Both the position numbers and the translations under genes were made by a program. A stretch of 64,000 nt of DNA, taken from assembly GCF_008360935.1 (NCBI RefSeq), contig NZ_SRXO01000029.1:1-64000 (forward strand), in the 5' to 3' direction. The notes under the pieces were generated by a model. The model saw only the letters and a program-made list of their open reading frames with translations. It searched no databases and was not told the origin of the DNA. This stretch comes from Siccirubricoccus phaeus. GTDB taxonomy: Bacteria > Pseudomonadota > Alphaproteobacteria > Acetobacterales > Acetobacteraceae. Below are positions 44,937-53,692 of the stretch, piece by piece. Within the stretch, counting starts at the first letter, position 1, and every line of letters starts with the position of its first letter.

Positions 44937-46253
44937 TCAGCGGCCGGAAACCGGCACGTAGTCCCGCCTGGTCGCGCCGCTGTAGATCTGCCGCGGCCGG
45001 CCGATGCGCTGGGACGGGTCCTCGATCAGCTCCTTCCACTGGCTCACCCAGCCGACGGTGCGCGCCACGGCGAACAGCACGGTGAACATGCTGGTCGGGA
45101 TGCCCATCGCCTTCAGGATGATGCCCGAGTAGAAATCGACGTTCGGATACAGCTTGCGCGAGACGAAGTAGTCGTCCTCCAGCGCGATCCGCTCCATCTC
45201 CATCGCCATGTCCAGCAGCGGCTCGTCCTTGATGCCGAGCTCGGCCAGCACCTCGTGGCAGGTCTCCTTCATGATCTTCGCCCGCGGGTCGAAATTCTTG
45301 TACACCCGGTGGCCGAAGCCCATGAGCTTGGTGTGGGAGTTCTTGTCCTTCACCTCGCGGATGAATTGCGGAATGTTCTCCGGCGTGCCGATCTCGCCGA
45401 GCATCTTCAGCACGGCCTCGTTGGCGCCGCCATGCGACGGGCCCCAGAGGGCGGCGATGCCGGCGGCGATGCAGGCGAAGGGGTTGGCGCCGGTCGAGCC
45501 CGCCAGGCGCACCGTGGAGGTGGAGGCGTTCTGCTCATGGTCGGCGTGCAGGACCAGGATGCGGTCCATGGCGCGCGACAGGATCGGGTTGTTCTTCCAC
45601 GGCTCCGCCGGCACGGCGTTCAGCATGTAGAGGAAATTCTCCGCGTAATTCAGGTCGTTCCGCGGATACATGAAGGGCTGGCCGATCGAGTACTTGTAGG
45701 CCCAGGCGGCGATGGTCGGGATCTTGGCGATCAGGCGGAAGGCCGCCACCTCGCGCTGCCGCGCATCGTTGATGTCGAGGTTGTCGTGGTAGAAGGCCGC
45801 CAGCGCGCCGACCACGCCGCAGATGATCGCCATCGGGTGGGCATCGCGGCGGAAGCCGTCGAAGAACCGCCGGATCTGCTCATGCAGCATGGTGTGGTAG
45901 GTGACGTTCTTGCGGAAATCCTCGAGCTGCGCCGCATTCGGCAGCTCGCCTTCCAGCAGCAGATAGGCCACCTCGATGAAGTCGGATTTCTCGGCGAGCT
46001 GCTCGATCGGGTAGCCGCGATAGAGCAGGATGCCGGCATCGCCGTCGATATAGGTGATCTTGCTCTCGCAGCTCGCCGTCGCGCCGTAGCCGGGGTCGTA
46101 GGTGAAGATGCCGAGCTCGCCGTAGAGCTTCCTGATATCCACCGTCTGCGGCCCGATCGAGCCCGCGAGCAGCGGCAGGGTGGCGCTGCGGTTGGAGCCG
46201 TCCAGCGTAATGGTGACGGTCGGCTTCGCCCCGCCTTTTGCCGTGCTGCTCAT
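44937..46253 (-). CDS. gltA: Citrate synthase
   Basis: A 438-residue hexameric-type (GltA) citrate synthase. [21 protein letters not shown] (in part, about 66-86) and [44 protein letters not shown] (in parts, about 236-280) hold the first catalytic His. [15 protein letters not shown] (about 310-324) holds the second His and substrate Arg, and VDFYSGI the catalytic Asp. The start at 46253 matches the family. It commits acetyl-CoA and oxaloacetate to the TCA cycle. No neighbour is functionally linked. Confidence 0.97.
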   Translation of the reverse strand: MSSTAKGGAKPTVTITLDGSNRSATLPLLAGSIGPQTVDIRKLYGELGIFTYDPGYGATASCESKITYIDGDAGILLYRGYPIEQLAEKSDFIEVAYLLLEGELPNAAQLEDFRKNVTYHTMLHEQIRRFFDGFRRDAHPMAIICGVVGALAAFYHDNLDINDARQREVAAFRLIAKIPTIAAWAYKYSIGQPFMYPRNDLNYAENFLYMLNAVPAEPWKNNPILSRAMDRILVLHADHEQNASTSTVRLAGSTGANPFACIAAGIAALWGPSHGGANEAVLKMLGEIGTPENIPQFIREVKDKNSHTKLMGFGHRVYKNFDPRAKIMKETCHEVLAELGIKDEPLLDMAMEMERIALEDDYFVSRKLYPNVDFYSGIILKAMGIPTSMFTVLFAVARTVGWVSQWKELIEDPSQRIGRPRQIYSGATRRDYVPVSGR

Positions 46254-46396
46254 GATCTGGTCCTCAGGGTGTTGCGGCACCGCGCGCGGCGCTGCCGGGA
46301 TGGTGCAATGCAAGATAAGGACGCCCCTCGGCCCTTGGCAACGCGGCACGGACGAAGCGTGAACCCGCGCGCTCCCGCCGGAGCCGGCGCCCGGCC

Positions 46397-46954
46397 TCAG
46401 CGGCGGCCGCGCCAGCTCTCGGGCGGCGTCGCCTCCGGCGCCCAAAGGCCGCGCCGCGCCTGGCGCGCCATGGTCTCCACCGGGGTGAGGGCGGAGCCCG
46501 CCTCGGCCAGCGCCCAGCCGGCGGCGATCTGCGAGGCGTTCAACTCCACCCCGCCGGCGCGGCAGGTGCCGAAGCCGCGGCCCATGCGGTCCCGCCCCTG
46601 CACCCGGCATTCCACCCCGCGCTCGGCGATCAGCCGCGCCAGGCTTTCGGCGGCCAGGCCGGCGCAATCGGCCGGCTGGCCGGCGGTGTCCCGGCAGGTG
46701 GCGCGGCCGCGATCCGGCACGTTCAGCGCCGCCAGCCGCAGCACCCGGTCGCCGAGGCGCAGGGTATCGCCATCCAGCACCCGCACCTCGCCCGGGCCGG
46801 CGGCCCAGAGCTGGTCGCGCGGGGCGGAGCCGAACAGCTCCCCGGGGACCGCGACGGCGACCATCAGGGCGCCGAGGGCGGCCAGCAGGCCGACGGCAAC
46901 GGTCCCCCAGCGGCGGGGGGAGGGGGCGGGGCGGAAGATGCGGCGTGGGCGCAT
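46397..46954 (-). CDS. Membrane-anchored thermonuclease-like (SNase) protein
   Basis: A 185-residue protein with a basic N-terminus and one membrane segment (about 17-38). The rest is a staphylococcal-nuclease-like OB fold: [25 protein letters not shown] (in parts, about 57-81), a Glu in [14 protein letters not shown], and [10 protein letters not shown] with an Arg at the position of SNase Arg87. Two Cys pairs may form disulfides. It would face the periplasm. Catalytic competence is plausible but not certain. It is convergent with nothing and stands alone. Confidence 0.82.
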   Translation of the reverse strand: MRPRRIFRPAPSPRRWGTVAVGLLAALGALMVAVAVPGELFGSAPRDQLWAAGPGEVRVLDGDTLRLGDRVLRLAALNVPDRGRATCRDTAGQPADCAGLAAESLARLIAERGVECRVQGRDRMGRGFGTCRAGGVELNASQIAAGWALAEAGSALTPVETMARQARRGLWAPEATPPESWRGRR

Positions 46955-47031
46955 GGTGAAACGCCTAACGCGGTCTCAGGGTCGGCGGCAACCCTTCTTC
47001 GCGACTGCGTGAGCCTTGATTTTATGGCACT

Positions 47032-48543
47032 TCATATGTCGGGCCAGAAAGCCGGCGCAAGCTTCAGATTCTCCCAGGACTCCAGCGCGCGCTTCCGCGC
47101 CGGCCTGGCGCGCGCCGCAGCCCAGCCTTCCACCACCCCCACGGCCCAGGCCGGCACCGCCCCGCCGAGGCTCGCCACCAGAGCGCGCGCCACCGCCGCG
47201 TCATTGGCGAGGCCGAGCGCGTCCTGCAGCACGGCCAGCCGGCGGAGGAAGCGCCGCGTCGCCTTGCCCTGCCAGAGCGGGGCAAACAATTCAGCGGCGT
47301 AGCGCAGCCTCTTCGCATCCAGCCGCATCTCGTGCAGCGCTTCCGGCCCGTGCTGCTCGATCTCCTCGCCGGCCGCGGCCAGCTTGGCCCAGCGGCGGTC
47401 GAGCAGCGGCGCGGCGAATTCCTCGAGCGGGGTCTCCGGCGGCAGGCGGGGCTTCTCCCCTTCCGGCTGCGCCGCCCGCCAGGGGCGGAGCAGCAGCAGG
47501 ACAAGCCCGTCCAGCATCAGCAGGCGGAAGGCGGCGCCGTCCAGCGCCTGGCGCAGCGCCACATAGGCGGCGTGGCGGCGGGCCTCGGCGGATTTCAGCA
47601 GGGTGGCGAGGCGCTTCTCCTCCGGGAAGGCCTCCGCCACCGCGGCGCCCTGGCCGAGCAGGAAGACATCCCAGTCCCGCGCCGGGCCCAGCCTGTCGGC
47701 CAGCGCCTTCAGCCCGGCATCGAATTCCTCGGCCGGGCTGCCGCGCAGCGCCGGGCGCAGCACCTTCAGCACGGAGCGCAGCCGGCGCAGCGCGACGCGG
47801 AGCTGGTGCACCCCCTCCGGCCCCGCCTCCACCCGGCAGAGCGGGGCGAAATGCAGCATCACCTCCAGCAGGTGGCCGAGGGCGGCGAGGAAGGCCTCCT
47901 CCACCGTCTTCGCCTGGCCGAGATCGGGCGCGCCCAGCCTTCGGGGCCGCGGCGCCTCCCCCCGGGCCAGGGCCCGGCCGGCTTCCGGCAGGCTGGTGTC
48001 GGCGGGCAGCAGGGGCAGGTCGGCGGCGAGGCGCCTGGCCAGGGCCAGGACCGCCTCCGGCGGGCCGTCCAGGATCAGCCGGGCGACCGGCGCCTCATCC
48101 GCCACCGCCCGCAGCTTGCCGAGGCGGAGGGTGGCGGTGACCATCCCCTCCGGCAAGGCGAGCGGAAATTGGCTGCGCCGCCCGCTGAAGGCGGCGATCG
48201 GCACCAGCGTCACATCCGGCAGGCGGGAGTCCTCGACCTCCGCCGCCGGGCAGCCGGGCAGGGGGGGCAGGCCAGGGTCGGGCAGGCTGCGCAGCAGCCG
48301 GCGCGGGCCGCGCTGCGGCGCCTCCAGCGCCAGCCCCTCCTCCGCCAGGGCGCCCTTGGCGCTGTCCAGCCAGATCAGCTCCTCCGCCGCGCCGCGGCTG
48401 CGGCCGGTGCGGTGCGCGGCGATGGCGGGGTGGCGGGAGAGGCGCTGCGCCACCTCCGGCTCCAGGGTGAATTCCAGGGCAAGGCCGGGCTCGGCCGGTG
48501 CCTCGGCAGGCAGCGGCGCGGCGGCTTCGGCGAGGTCCGGCAT
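47032..48543 (-). CDS. CYTH-CHAD domain protein
   Basis: A 503-residue protein. The first 200 residues fit a worn CYTH (triphosphate tunnel) domain: EFTLEPEVAQRLSRHP starts it, but the usual ExExK motif is replaced by LEFTLE, so catalysis is doubtful. Residues 205-500 form the CHAD domain: GVHQLRVALRRLRSVLKV (about 244-261) and LHEMRLDAKRLRYAAELF (about 409-426) are its paired basic helices that bind polyphosphate. The adjacent SixA gene is 14 nt upstream on the same strand; CHAD and SixA genes are often neighbours. Confidence 0.9.
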   Translation of the reverse strand: MPDLAEAAAPLPAEAPAEPGLALEFTLEPEVAQRLSRHPAIAAHRTGRSRGAAEELIWLDSAKGALAEEGLALEAPQRGPRRLLRSLPDPGLPPLPGCPAAEVEDSRLPDVTLVPIAAFSGRRSQFPLALPEGMVTATLRLGKLRAVADEAPVARLILDGPPEAVLALARRLAADLPLLPADTSLPEAGRALARGEAPRPRRLGAPDLGQAKTVEEAFLAALGHLLEVMLHFAPLCRVEAGPEGVHQLRVALRRLRSVLKVLRPALRGSPAEEFDAGLKALADRLGPARDWDVFLLGQGAAVAEAFPEEKRLATLLKSAEARRHAAYVALRQALDGAAFRLLMLDGLVLLLLRPWRAAQPEGEKPRLPPETPLEEFAAPLLDRRWAKLAAAGEEIEQHGPEALHEMRLDAKRLRYAAELFAPLWQGKATRRFLRRLAVLQDALGLANDAAVARALVASLGGAVPAWAVGVVEGWAAARARPARKRALESWENLKLAPAFWPDI

Positions 48544-48557
48544 GGGATCGAAGGCAG

Positions 48558-49133
48558 TCAGGCGGGTTGCTCCGCAGGCAAAAGGTCACGCGGGGCGAGG
48601 AAGCGGACCAGCCGTCCACCCCCCGGCTCCAGCTCGCTCCAGCCGGAGGCGATGGTGAATTCGGCGAGCGCGCCGGTCGGGTAGCCCTCCGCCAGGCGCT
48701 GCAGGTCGCCGCCGGGGTTGCCAGAGGGGCTGCCAGAGGGGTTGCCAGAGGGGTTCCCGGAGGCGGCCGGGCCGGCGAGGGCCAGGGCCAGCTCATGCAG
48801 GCCGGGATTATGGCCGATCAGCAGCAGGCTGCGGGCGGTGGGGGCGGCGGCGCGGATCGCCTCCAGCAATTGCGGCCAGGGGGCGAGGTAGAGGGATTCC
48901 ATCGGCTCCACCAGCGCGCCGCCCTCGAAGGGGGTCAGCGCCTCCAGCGTCTGCAGGGTGCGGCGGGCAGAGGAGACGAGGACGATGTCGGGGGCGAGGC
49001 CGAGATCGCGCATCGCCTGCGCCATGGCGGCGGCCGCGCGGCGGCCGCGGGCGTTCAGCGGCCGGGCATGGTCCGGCAGGCCTGGATCATCCCAGGAGGA
49101 TTTGGCGTGGCGAAGCAGCAGGAGCTGGCGCAT
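48558..49133 (-). CDS. sixA: SixA-like phosphohistidine phosphatase
   Basis: A 191-residue histidine phosphatase of the SixA type. LLLLRHAKSSWDDP (4-17) has the phospho-accepting RHG-like RHA motif. SSARRTLQTLEAL (about 54-66) provides the second Arg, and LLIGHNPGLHELALAL (about 103-118) the second His. Residues 125-142 are a GNPS-type repeat (GNPSGNPSGSPSGNPGG), coded by a 12-bp tandem repeat, inserted in a loop not needed for catalysis. SixA removes phosphate from histidine on phosphotransfer proteins. It heads the pair with the CHAD gene. Confidence 0.92.
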   Translation of the reverse strand: MRQLLLLRHAKSSWDDPGLPDHARPLNARGRRAAAAMAQAMRDLGLAPDIVLVSSARRTLQTLEALTPFEGGALVEPMESLYLAPWPQLLEAIRAAAPTARSLLLIGHNPGLHELALALAGPAASGNPSGNPSGSPSGNPGGDLQRLAEGYPTGALAEFTIASGWSELEPGGGRLVRFLAPRDLLPAEQPA

Positions 49134-49149
49134 CGGCCATATGGTGGCA

Positions 49150-49442
49150 TGACCGGGGGGAATTGTCGTGTCCCTCGGGGTGAATTCCTTGCCGGGGCAG
49201 TGCTCCTCCGAGGGGTGCTGCCCTATGGGCGTCAGGTCGGGCGCAACTCAGGCATGCGGCGCTGCCCCCAGACCCCGCCGGGCGGGGTTGTCGGCACTGC
49301 CGGCAACGCTCCCCCGGCCTTGCTTTGACCTGCCGGTTCAGCCGTCAGGTCGGCAACGCGGAACGGGCTCCGGGGCCAGGTCCTGGCCCCGGGCAGGAGG
49401 GGTGGCGGCACTGCCGCCGCCAAAGGGCGAAACCCCCGCCCG
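49150..49442 (-). repeat. GC-rich 3' element (CCCCGGACCCCGG class), copy 5
   Basis: In minus orientation from the fasciclin stop: GGCGGGGGTTTCGCCC, GGCGGCGGCAGTGCCGCC, then CCCGGGGCCAGGACCTGGCCCCGG, GAGCCCG, and GGCTGAACCGGC. Further hairpins (CGGCAGTGCCG, GGGGGAGCGTTGCC) fill the rest. It occupies the gap to the SixA gene start. The core is more diverged than in copies 3 and 4. Confidence 0.55.
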
Positions 49443-50030
49443 TCAGGGCATCAGCACCTGGCTGATGCCGTGCACCACGCCATTGGTCGCCATGAGATCC
49501 GGCGCCACGATCGCCGCCGGCGGCACCACATTCACCCCGCCCGCGCCGAAGGTCGCGGCCTGCCGCTCCGGCGCCGGGTTGGCCACGGCGATCGTCCCGC
49601 CCTCCGAGGCGATGCGCAGCATGCCGCCCGCGACGGTGCGGTACTGGTGGTCGCCGGTGAGCTGCGCCGTGGTCAGCGCCATGCCGGAGATCACGTGGTA
49701 GCCGATGAGCGAGCGCAGCCGCACCATGTCCGGCGAGTTCTGGCCGACGCCCTCACCGCTGCCGCCCTGGCCCAGCAGGTCGTTCAGCGTCGCCACATTG
49801 GCGCGGTTGAAGGCCTCGTTGGTCGGCGCGAAGACCGTCACCGCGGCGGCGGAGCGGAACTGGTCCACCGTGCCGGCGCGGCTCGCCAGCTCGACGAAGC
49901 GGCCGAAGCGCGCATCGGCGGCCAGGGTGTCGATGACATTGCGCGCCTGGGCGCGCACCGCCGGCGCGGCCAGGCCGGCAAGGCCCAGGCCGGTGGCGGC
50001 CAGGGCGAAACGTCGGGTGAAGCGCTGCAT
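49443..50030 (-). CDS. Fasciclin (FAS1) domain protein, secreted
   Basis: A 195-residue protein with a Tat-like signal (MQRFTRRFALAATGLGLAGLAAPAVRAQ in parts, with RRFALA). One FAS1 domain follows: VIDTLAADARFGRFVELASRAG, VTVFAPTNEAFNRA (about 66-79), LRSLIGYHVISGMAL (H1-like and the YH motif), and a final ATNGVVHGISQVLMP (H2 box). Small secreted FAS1 proteins mediate adhesion or surface association. The start at 50030 matches the signal peptide. A possible ribosome-binding site, AAAGGGTCCCCC, precedes it. Confidence 0.92.
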   Translation of the reverse strand: MQRFTRRFALAATGLGLAGLAAPAVRAQARNVIDTLAADARFGRFVELASRAGTVDQFRSAAAVTVFAPTNEAFNRANVATLNDLLGQGGSGEGVGQNSPDMVRLRSLIGYHVISGMALTTAQLTGDHQYRTVAGGMLRIASEGGTIAVANPAPERQAATFGAGGVNVVPPAAIVAPDLMATNGVVHGISQVLMP

Positions 50031-50214
50031 GGGGGACCCTTTCATCGCAAGGCATTGGCGGGGCTGCAGGCCTCGCCCTCTGCCATTGCAACGCGAACGA
50101 TGCGCGTCGGTTTGCAGCCGCGGCGGCTGGCCTCGCGCCCGGGGGCGGCTGCGCTACATGGAGGCCCATGGTTTCCCCTGCCGTTTCCCCTGCCGCGCCC
50201 CGCCGCCGCCCGCC
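50031..50214. other. Gap upstream of the 63-bp array
   Basis: The first part should hold the fasciclin promoter. ATGs at 50159 and 50168 open long frames through the downstream array, but their products are repeats of Arg, Pro and Cys with no recognisable homology. I do not call a gene. Confidence 0.4.
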
Positions 50215-50215
50215 C

Positions 50216-50500
50216 CGCCTTGCCGGCGCCACCGGTCCCAGGGCTTGCCGCGCCGCACCCTGCTGCTGCCGGACGCGCTGCCTTGCCGGCGCCGCCGGTC
50301 CCGCGGTGTCCCCCGCCGCGCCCTGCTGCTGCCGGACGCGCTGCCTTGCCGGCGCCGCCGGTCCCGCGGCGTCCCCCGCCGCGCCCTGCTGCTGCTGGAC
50401 ACGCTGCCTTGCCGGCGCCGCCGGTCCCGCGGTGTCCCCCGCCGCACCCTGCTGCTGCCGGACGCCCTGCCTTGCCGGCACCGCCCTCCGGCCTGCCGCG
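50216..50500 (+). repeat. 63-bp tandem repeat, about four and a half copies
   Basis: Contiguous units start near 50278, 50341 and 50404, with worn copies on either side (near 50216 and 50467). The unit includes CTTGCCGGCGCCGCCGGTCC and CCTGCTGCTGCCGGACGCG. As 63 is a multiple of three, every frame across it stays open: one gives LLLPDALPCRRRRSRGVPRR repeats, another PCCCRTRCLAGAAGPAVSPA repeats. It ends 15 bp before the metallophosphoesterase start. Confidence 0.9.
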
Positions 50501-50514
50501 CGCGGGGCGGCGGC

Positions 50515-51255
50515 GTGACGCCCGACCCGGCGCTCGCCGATCTCCGCCGCCGCGGCTTCCGCGGCCTTCGGGTGGTGGGCGATGTGCATGGCGAGGCGGC
50601 CTCCTTCGCCCATGCCGTGGAAGCCGCGGCGGCGCTGGACCTGTTCCTGCTGCAGCTCGGCGACCTGACGGATCACGGGCCGGACAGCCCCGGGGTGCTG
50701 CGGCTGATGTTCGGGCTGCTGGATGCCGGAAGGGGCCGCTTCCTGCTCGGCAATCACGACCACAAGCTGCGCCGCGCCCTGCTCGGCCATAAGGTGAAGG
50801 TTCAGCCGGAGGGGCTGGGGCGGACCCTGGCGCAGTTGGAGGCGGTGCCGGACGGGGCGGCGCTGGCGGCGCGCGCCATCGCCGAGATCGCAGCGGCGCC
50901 GGCCTGGCTGCGCCTGGACCACTGGCTCTTCGTGCATGGCGGCTGGCATCCGGCGATGCTGCGGCAGCCTGCCCCGCCCGGGGCCGGGGCGGGGAAGCCG
51001 GACCCGCTGCTCTCCCGCGCCCTGTTCGGCCAGGTGACGGGGCGGATGCTGCCGGACGGCTTCCCGGAGCGGCTGCATGGCTGGGTGAACCAGATCCCGG
51101 CCGGCTTCACGCTGTATTGCGGGCATGACCGCCGCTCCGCCGATGGCCGGCCCTATGAGGTGGCAGGGGCGGCAGGGGGCAGGGCGGTGTTCCTGGATAC
51201 GGGGGCCGGCAAGGGCGGGCATCTGAGCTGGGTGGATCTGGCCTTCCCGGGGTGA
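50515..51255 (+). CDS. Metallophosphoesterase (PrpE/ApaH-like)
   Basis: A 246-residue calcineurin-like phosphoesterase starting at GTG 50515. Metal-binding motifs are in order: VVGDVHGE (about 21-28), LGDLTDHGPDS (about 48-58), LLGNHDHK (about 79-86), FVHGGWHP and YCGHDRR. The order and spacing resemble bis(5'-nucleosyl)-tetraphosphatase and PP2A-like bacterial phosphatases. The frame is open far upstream through a tandem repeat; a longer product with an Arg/Leu/Pro repeat leader cannot be ruled out. Substrate unknown. Confidence 0.88.
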   Translation: MTPDPALADLRRRGFRGLRVVGDVHGEAASFAHAVEAAAALDLFLLQLGDLTDHGPDSPGVLRLMFGLLDAGRGRFLLGNHDHKLRRALLGHKVKVQPEGLGRTLAQLEAVPDGAALAARAIAEIAAAPAWLRLDHWLFVHGGWHPAMLRQPAPPGAGAGKPDPLLSRALFGQVTGRMLPDGFPERLHGWVNQIPAGFTLYCGHDRRSADGRPYEVAGAAGGRAVFLDTGAGKGGHLSWVDLAFPG

Positions 51256-51374
51256 TGCGAATTCTTGCGCTGGCGGGGTGGGGGTCCCTCTCCGCTGGCG
51301 GATGCCGGGCCAGGGTCCTGCGGCTACATCCCCACGCTCTTTGCCGACCGGCTCCCGAGTCGCTCCTCACCCCC

Positions 51375-51400
51375 CAAGCTCCCCGCAAGCGGGGAAGGAT
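51375..51400. repeat. GC-rich palindrome
   Basis: CTCCCCGC-aa-GCGGGGAAG, between the convergent metallophosphoesterase and GNAT genes, is a shorter relative of the palindromes at 1-40 and 8525-8602. It may act as a terminator. Confidence 0.5.
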
Positions 51401-51409
51401 CATGCCTGC

Positions 51410-51880
51410 TCAATCCCGCCGGATGATGAATCCGTTCGCCACCCGCTCCATGCCGAGCTTCGGATACCAGCTCATCGGCTTCGGGGCGGAGAGCAGCAGC
51501 ACCATGCTCTCCCGCCCGACGATGCGCTTCACCTCGGCGATCAGCGCCCGCCCCAGCCCCTTGCCCTGCGCCGCGGGATCGACGCAGAGATCCGACAGAT
51601 AGGTGGCATAGGCGAAATCCGTCAGGCAGCGGGCGACGCCCGTCAGCCGCCCCGCACCGTCCCGCGCGGTCACCACCAGATTGGCATGGGCCAGCATGCG
51701 GGCCATGCGCGTCGCATCCTCCACCGGCCGGCCGAGGCCGGAGGCGCGCACCAGGGTGATGAACTCCGCCGCCGCCAGCCGCCCTTCCTCCCGCGCGAAG
51801 GCATAGCCCGGCGGGGGCACGGCCAGCGCTGCCCAGGCGGCATGGCCGGTGACGAGCGGCGGGTCTGCGGCGGGCGGCAT
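51410..51880 (-). CDS. GNAT family N-acetyltransferase
   Basis: A 156-residue acetyltransferase. LVVTARDGAGRLTGVARCL (about 67-85) forms the central strands. LCVDPAAQGKGLGRALIAEVKRI (in part, about 97-119) is the acetyl-CoA motif A with Q-x-x-G-x-G/A spacing. SAPKPMSWYPKLGMERVANGF is the usual C-terminal part with the Tyr general acid. I chose ATG 51880, where homology begins. The substrate is unknown. It is convergent with the metallophosphoesterase gene. Confidence 0.92.
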   Translation of the reverse strand: MPPAADPPLVTGHAAWAALAVPPPGYAFAREEGRLAAAEFITLVRASGLGRPVEDATRMARMLAHANLVVTARDGAGRLTGVARCLTDFAYATYLSDLCVDPAAQGKGLGRALIAEVKRIVGRESMVLLLSAPKPMSWYPKLGMERVANGFIIRRD

Positions 51881-52135
51881 GGGCGATTCCGTCTCTGGCG
51901 GGGTTGGATGGGTTGGAAGCTGCCGCGAATCCGCCGCGACAGGAACCCCGCGGCGGCCGAAGCGCCGCCATCGCCGGCCGCGGCCCTGGAGACCGGTTGA
52001 AGACGGGGTGGCGGTTCGAGGCGATCCTTGATCCAAGCTTCTGCTGTGGACAGCAGCCAATCGGGCCCGGGCCGCTGGCGTTGGGGGCACTCAAGCGGCC
52101 GTTGTCAGACCAGGCGACACCTTGGAGATGGGAAT

Positions 52136-52573
52136 ATGGCGCTCAAGCGGATGGACAACGTGGGAATCGTCGTCGAAGACCTCGGAGGAGCGATTGATTT
52201 CTTCCGCGAACTCGGCCTCGAGCTCGAAGGGCGGGCCACGATCGAAGGAGAATGGGCCGGACGTGTCACCGGATTGGGCGATCAGCGTGTCGAGATCGCC
52301 ATGATGCGCACACCGGACGGCCATGGCCGGCTCGAGCTCTCCCGCTTCCTCACGCCGCCCGTCGTCGCAGATCACCGGAACGCCCCGGTCAACGCCCTGG
52401 GCTACCTCCGCGTGATGTTCGCCGTGGACGACATCGACGAGACGCTTGAAAGGCTCCGCGCGCGCGGCGCGCAGCTCGCAGGCGAAGTGGTCCAGTACAA
52501 AAGCGCGTATCGGCTCTGCTACATCCGTGGGCCCGAAGGGCTGCTCATCGGACTCGCCCAGGACCTCGGCTGA
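52136..52573 (+). CDS. VOC (glyoxalase/bleomycin resistance) family protein
   Basis: A 145-residue vicinal-oxygen-chelate protein. RMDNVGIVVEDLGGAIDFFRELGLELEG (in parts, 5-32) is the first beta-alpha-beta module and YLRVMFAVDDIDETLERLRARGA the second. YIRGPEGLLIGLAQDLG holds the final metal-ligand position (Glu). GGAGATGGGA-type sequence lies upstream of the start. Its DNA uses CTC, GTC, CGA and TCG codons far more than its neighbours and looks less biased. This suggests recent acquisition. Role could be detoxification or antibiotic binding; unknown. Confidence 0.9.
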   Translation: MALKRMDNVGIVVEDLGGAIDFFRELGLELEGRATIEGEWAGRVTGLGDQRVEIAMMRTPDGHGRLELSRFLTPPVVADHRNAPVNALGYLRVMFAVDDIDETLERLRARGAQLAGEVVQYKSAYRLCYIRGPEGLLIGLAQDLG

Positions 52574-52690
52574 GCGCAGTACGAAGACGAAGGACGAAGA
52601 GCAGCCGATGTCGGCGAGCGCGTTCGACGCCGCCCCGCCTGTTCTGCGGCAGCGCCGGCCGCAGCAGGCGAGCGCCCGCGCCTCCCGGGC

Positions 52691-52754
52691 CAGGGCGGGG
52701 CCGAGCCAGGGCGGGGCCGAGCCAGGGCGGGGCCGAGCCAGGGCGGGGCCGGGC
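52691..52754 (+). repeat. 16-bp tandem repeat, four copies
   Basis: Contiguous units of CAGGGCGGGGCCGAGC, the last with one change, lie between the convergent VOC and creatininase genes. Because 16 is not a multiple of three it would break any frame; it is non-coding. Confidence 0.92.
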
Positions 52755-52796
52755 CGGGGCGGAAGACGGCGCCGTCCGCCAGGCCGGGCGCGGCCC

Positions 52797-53561
52797 TCAG
52801 GCCCAGAGCTTCGGGTTCAGCAGCACCTCGGCCATCTTTGCACTGATCGCCGCCAGCAGCTTCGCGCCCTTCTCGGCGCTCGCCACCCGCGCATCGCCCA
52901 CCACGCCGCTGGGCGAGAGCGCCTTGAAGCTGCGGCGCATCGCGAGGCCCGGAGGCTGGCCCTCGACGCGGGTGGAGTTCGGGCCGTGGGCCTCCGCCAG
53001 CCGGTCCAGCCGCACGCTTTCGGGGCGGAGATGCATGATCATGCTGGTCTCCGCCTCGCAGGCATGCATCAGCCCGGCCTGGCGTTCCAGCAGCGGGCCG
53101 ATCACCTCCGGCACCACATGCCAGTAGGTGCCGCCGGCGACCTTCACGCCGAATTCCACGGAGAATTCCGTGGCCGCCACCGCCACCGCCTCGGCATTGC
53201 CGCCATGGCCGTTCAGCAGCATCACCCGCTTGAAGCCGTGCCGCACGGCGGAGCGGGCGATGCCGCGCAGCACCCCGGCGAAGGCGGCGTAGTCCAGGGT
53301 GACCGTGCCGCCGAAGGCCATGTGATGCTCGGCGAGGCCGGTCCAGACGCAGGGGGTGACCACCACGGGCTGGCCGGCGGCGGCGATGCGCTCGGCCGTG
53401 GCATGCGCCACGCCGGTGCCAAGGATGATGTCCACCCCGGTCGCCAGATGCGGCCCGTGCTGCTCCAGCGAGGCGACGGGGATGATGACGAGGGCATCCT
53501 CCGCGGCGCGGGCGCGCAGCTCCTCGGCGGTCAGGCGCATCCATTCGTATTCGTAGGCCAT
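52797..53561 (-). CDS. Creatininase family amidohydrolase
   Basis: A 254-residue metal-dependent hydrolase of the creatininase fold. PVASLEQHGPHLATGVDIILG (in part, about 28-48) carries the Glu, His and Asp metal ligands. MLLNGHGGNAEAV (about 114-126) is the second signature, and HACEAETSMIMHL (about 167-179) the third with Glu. Members open creatinine or act on formamides in flavin and cofactor routes. The substrate is not clear here. A Bug receptor lies upstream on the same strand, beyond a 51-bp repeat element. Confidence 0.92.
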   Translation of the reverse strand: MAYEYEWMRLTAEELRARAAEDALVIIPVASLEQHGPHLATGVDIILGTGVAHATAERIAAAGQPVVVTPCVWTGLAEHHMAFGGTVTLDYAAFAGVLRGIARSAVRHGFKRVMLLNGHGGNAEAVAVAATEFSVEFGVKVAGGTYWHVVPEVIGPLLERQAGLMHACEAETSMIMHLRPESVRLDRLAEAHGPNSTRVEGQPPGLAMRRSFKALSPSGVVGDARVASAEKGAKLLAAISAKMAEVLLNPKLWA

Positions 53562-53623
53562 GGGAACCCTCCTTCCTTGCCGCGCATTGCGGCAGGGGAA
53601 GGGGGCGCTGTCCAGCGTCGCTG

Positions 53624-53674
53624 TGGAGCAGATTCACGCCTCCAGGCGATGCCACCCGCTGGCGATCTGCTCCA
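53624..53674 (-). repeat. TAGAGC element, 51-bp class, copy 2
   Basis: 51 bp with ends TGGAGCAGAT and ATCTGCTCCA; the reverse complement of the 28814 copy with both terminal TAGAGC hexamers changed to TGGAGC in matching fashion. The symmetric change shows that pairing of the ends is preserved. It lies 18 nt behind the stop of the Bug gene. Confidence 0.85.
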
Positions 53675-53692
53675 GGGCCTGCCGGCGCCCGC

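Noticed and set aside
46397-49133. Polyphosphate or phospho-signalling island
   Set aside because: CHAD and SixA are neighbours, but no polyphosphate kinase or exopolyphosphatase is nearby, and the nuclease-like gene is separate. I keep it as a simple gene pair.
50154-50447. Arg-rich 97-codon frame on the minus strand across the 63-bp array
   Set aside because: It exists only because the repeat length is a multiple of three. There is no homology and no ribosome-binding site.
50216-50500. Possible CRISPR array
   Set aside because: The units are contiguous with no unique spacers and no cas genes are near. It is a minisatellite.
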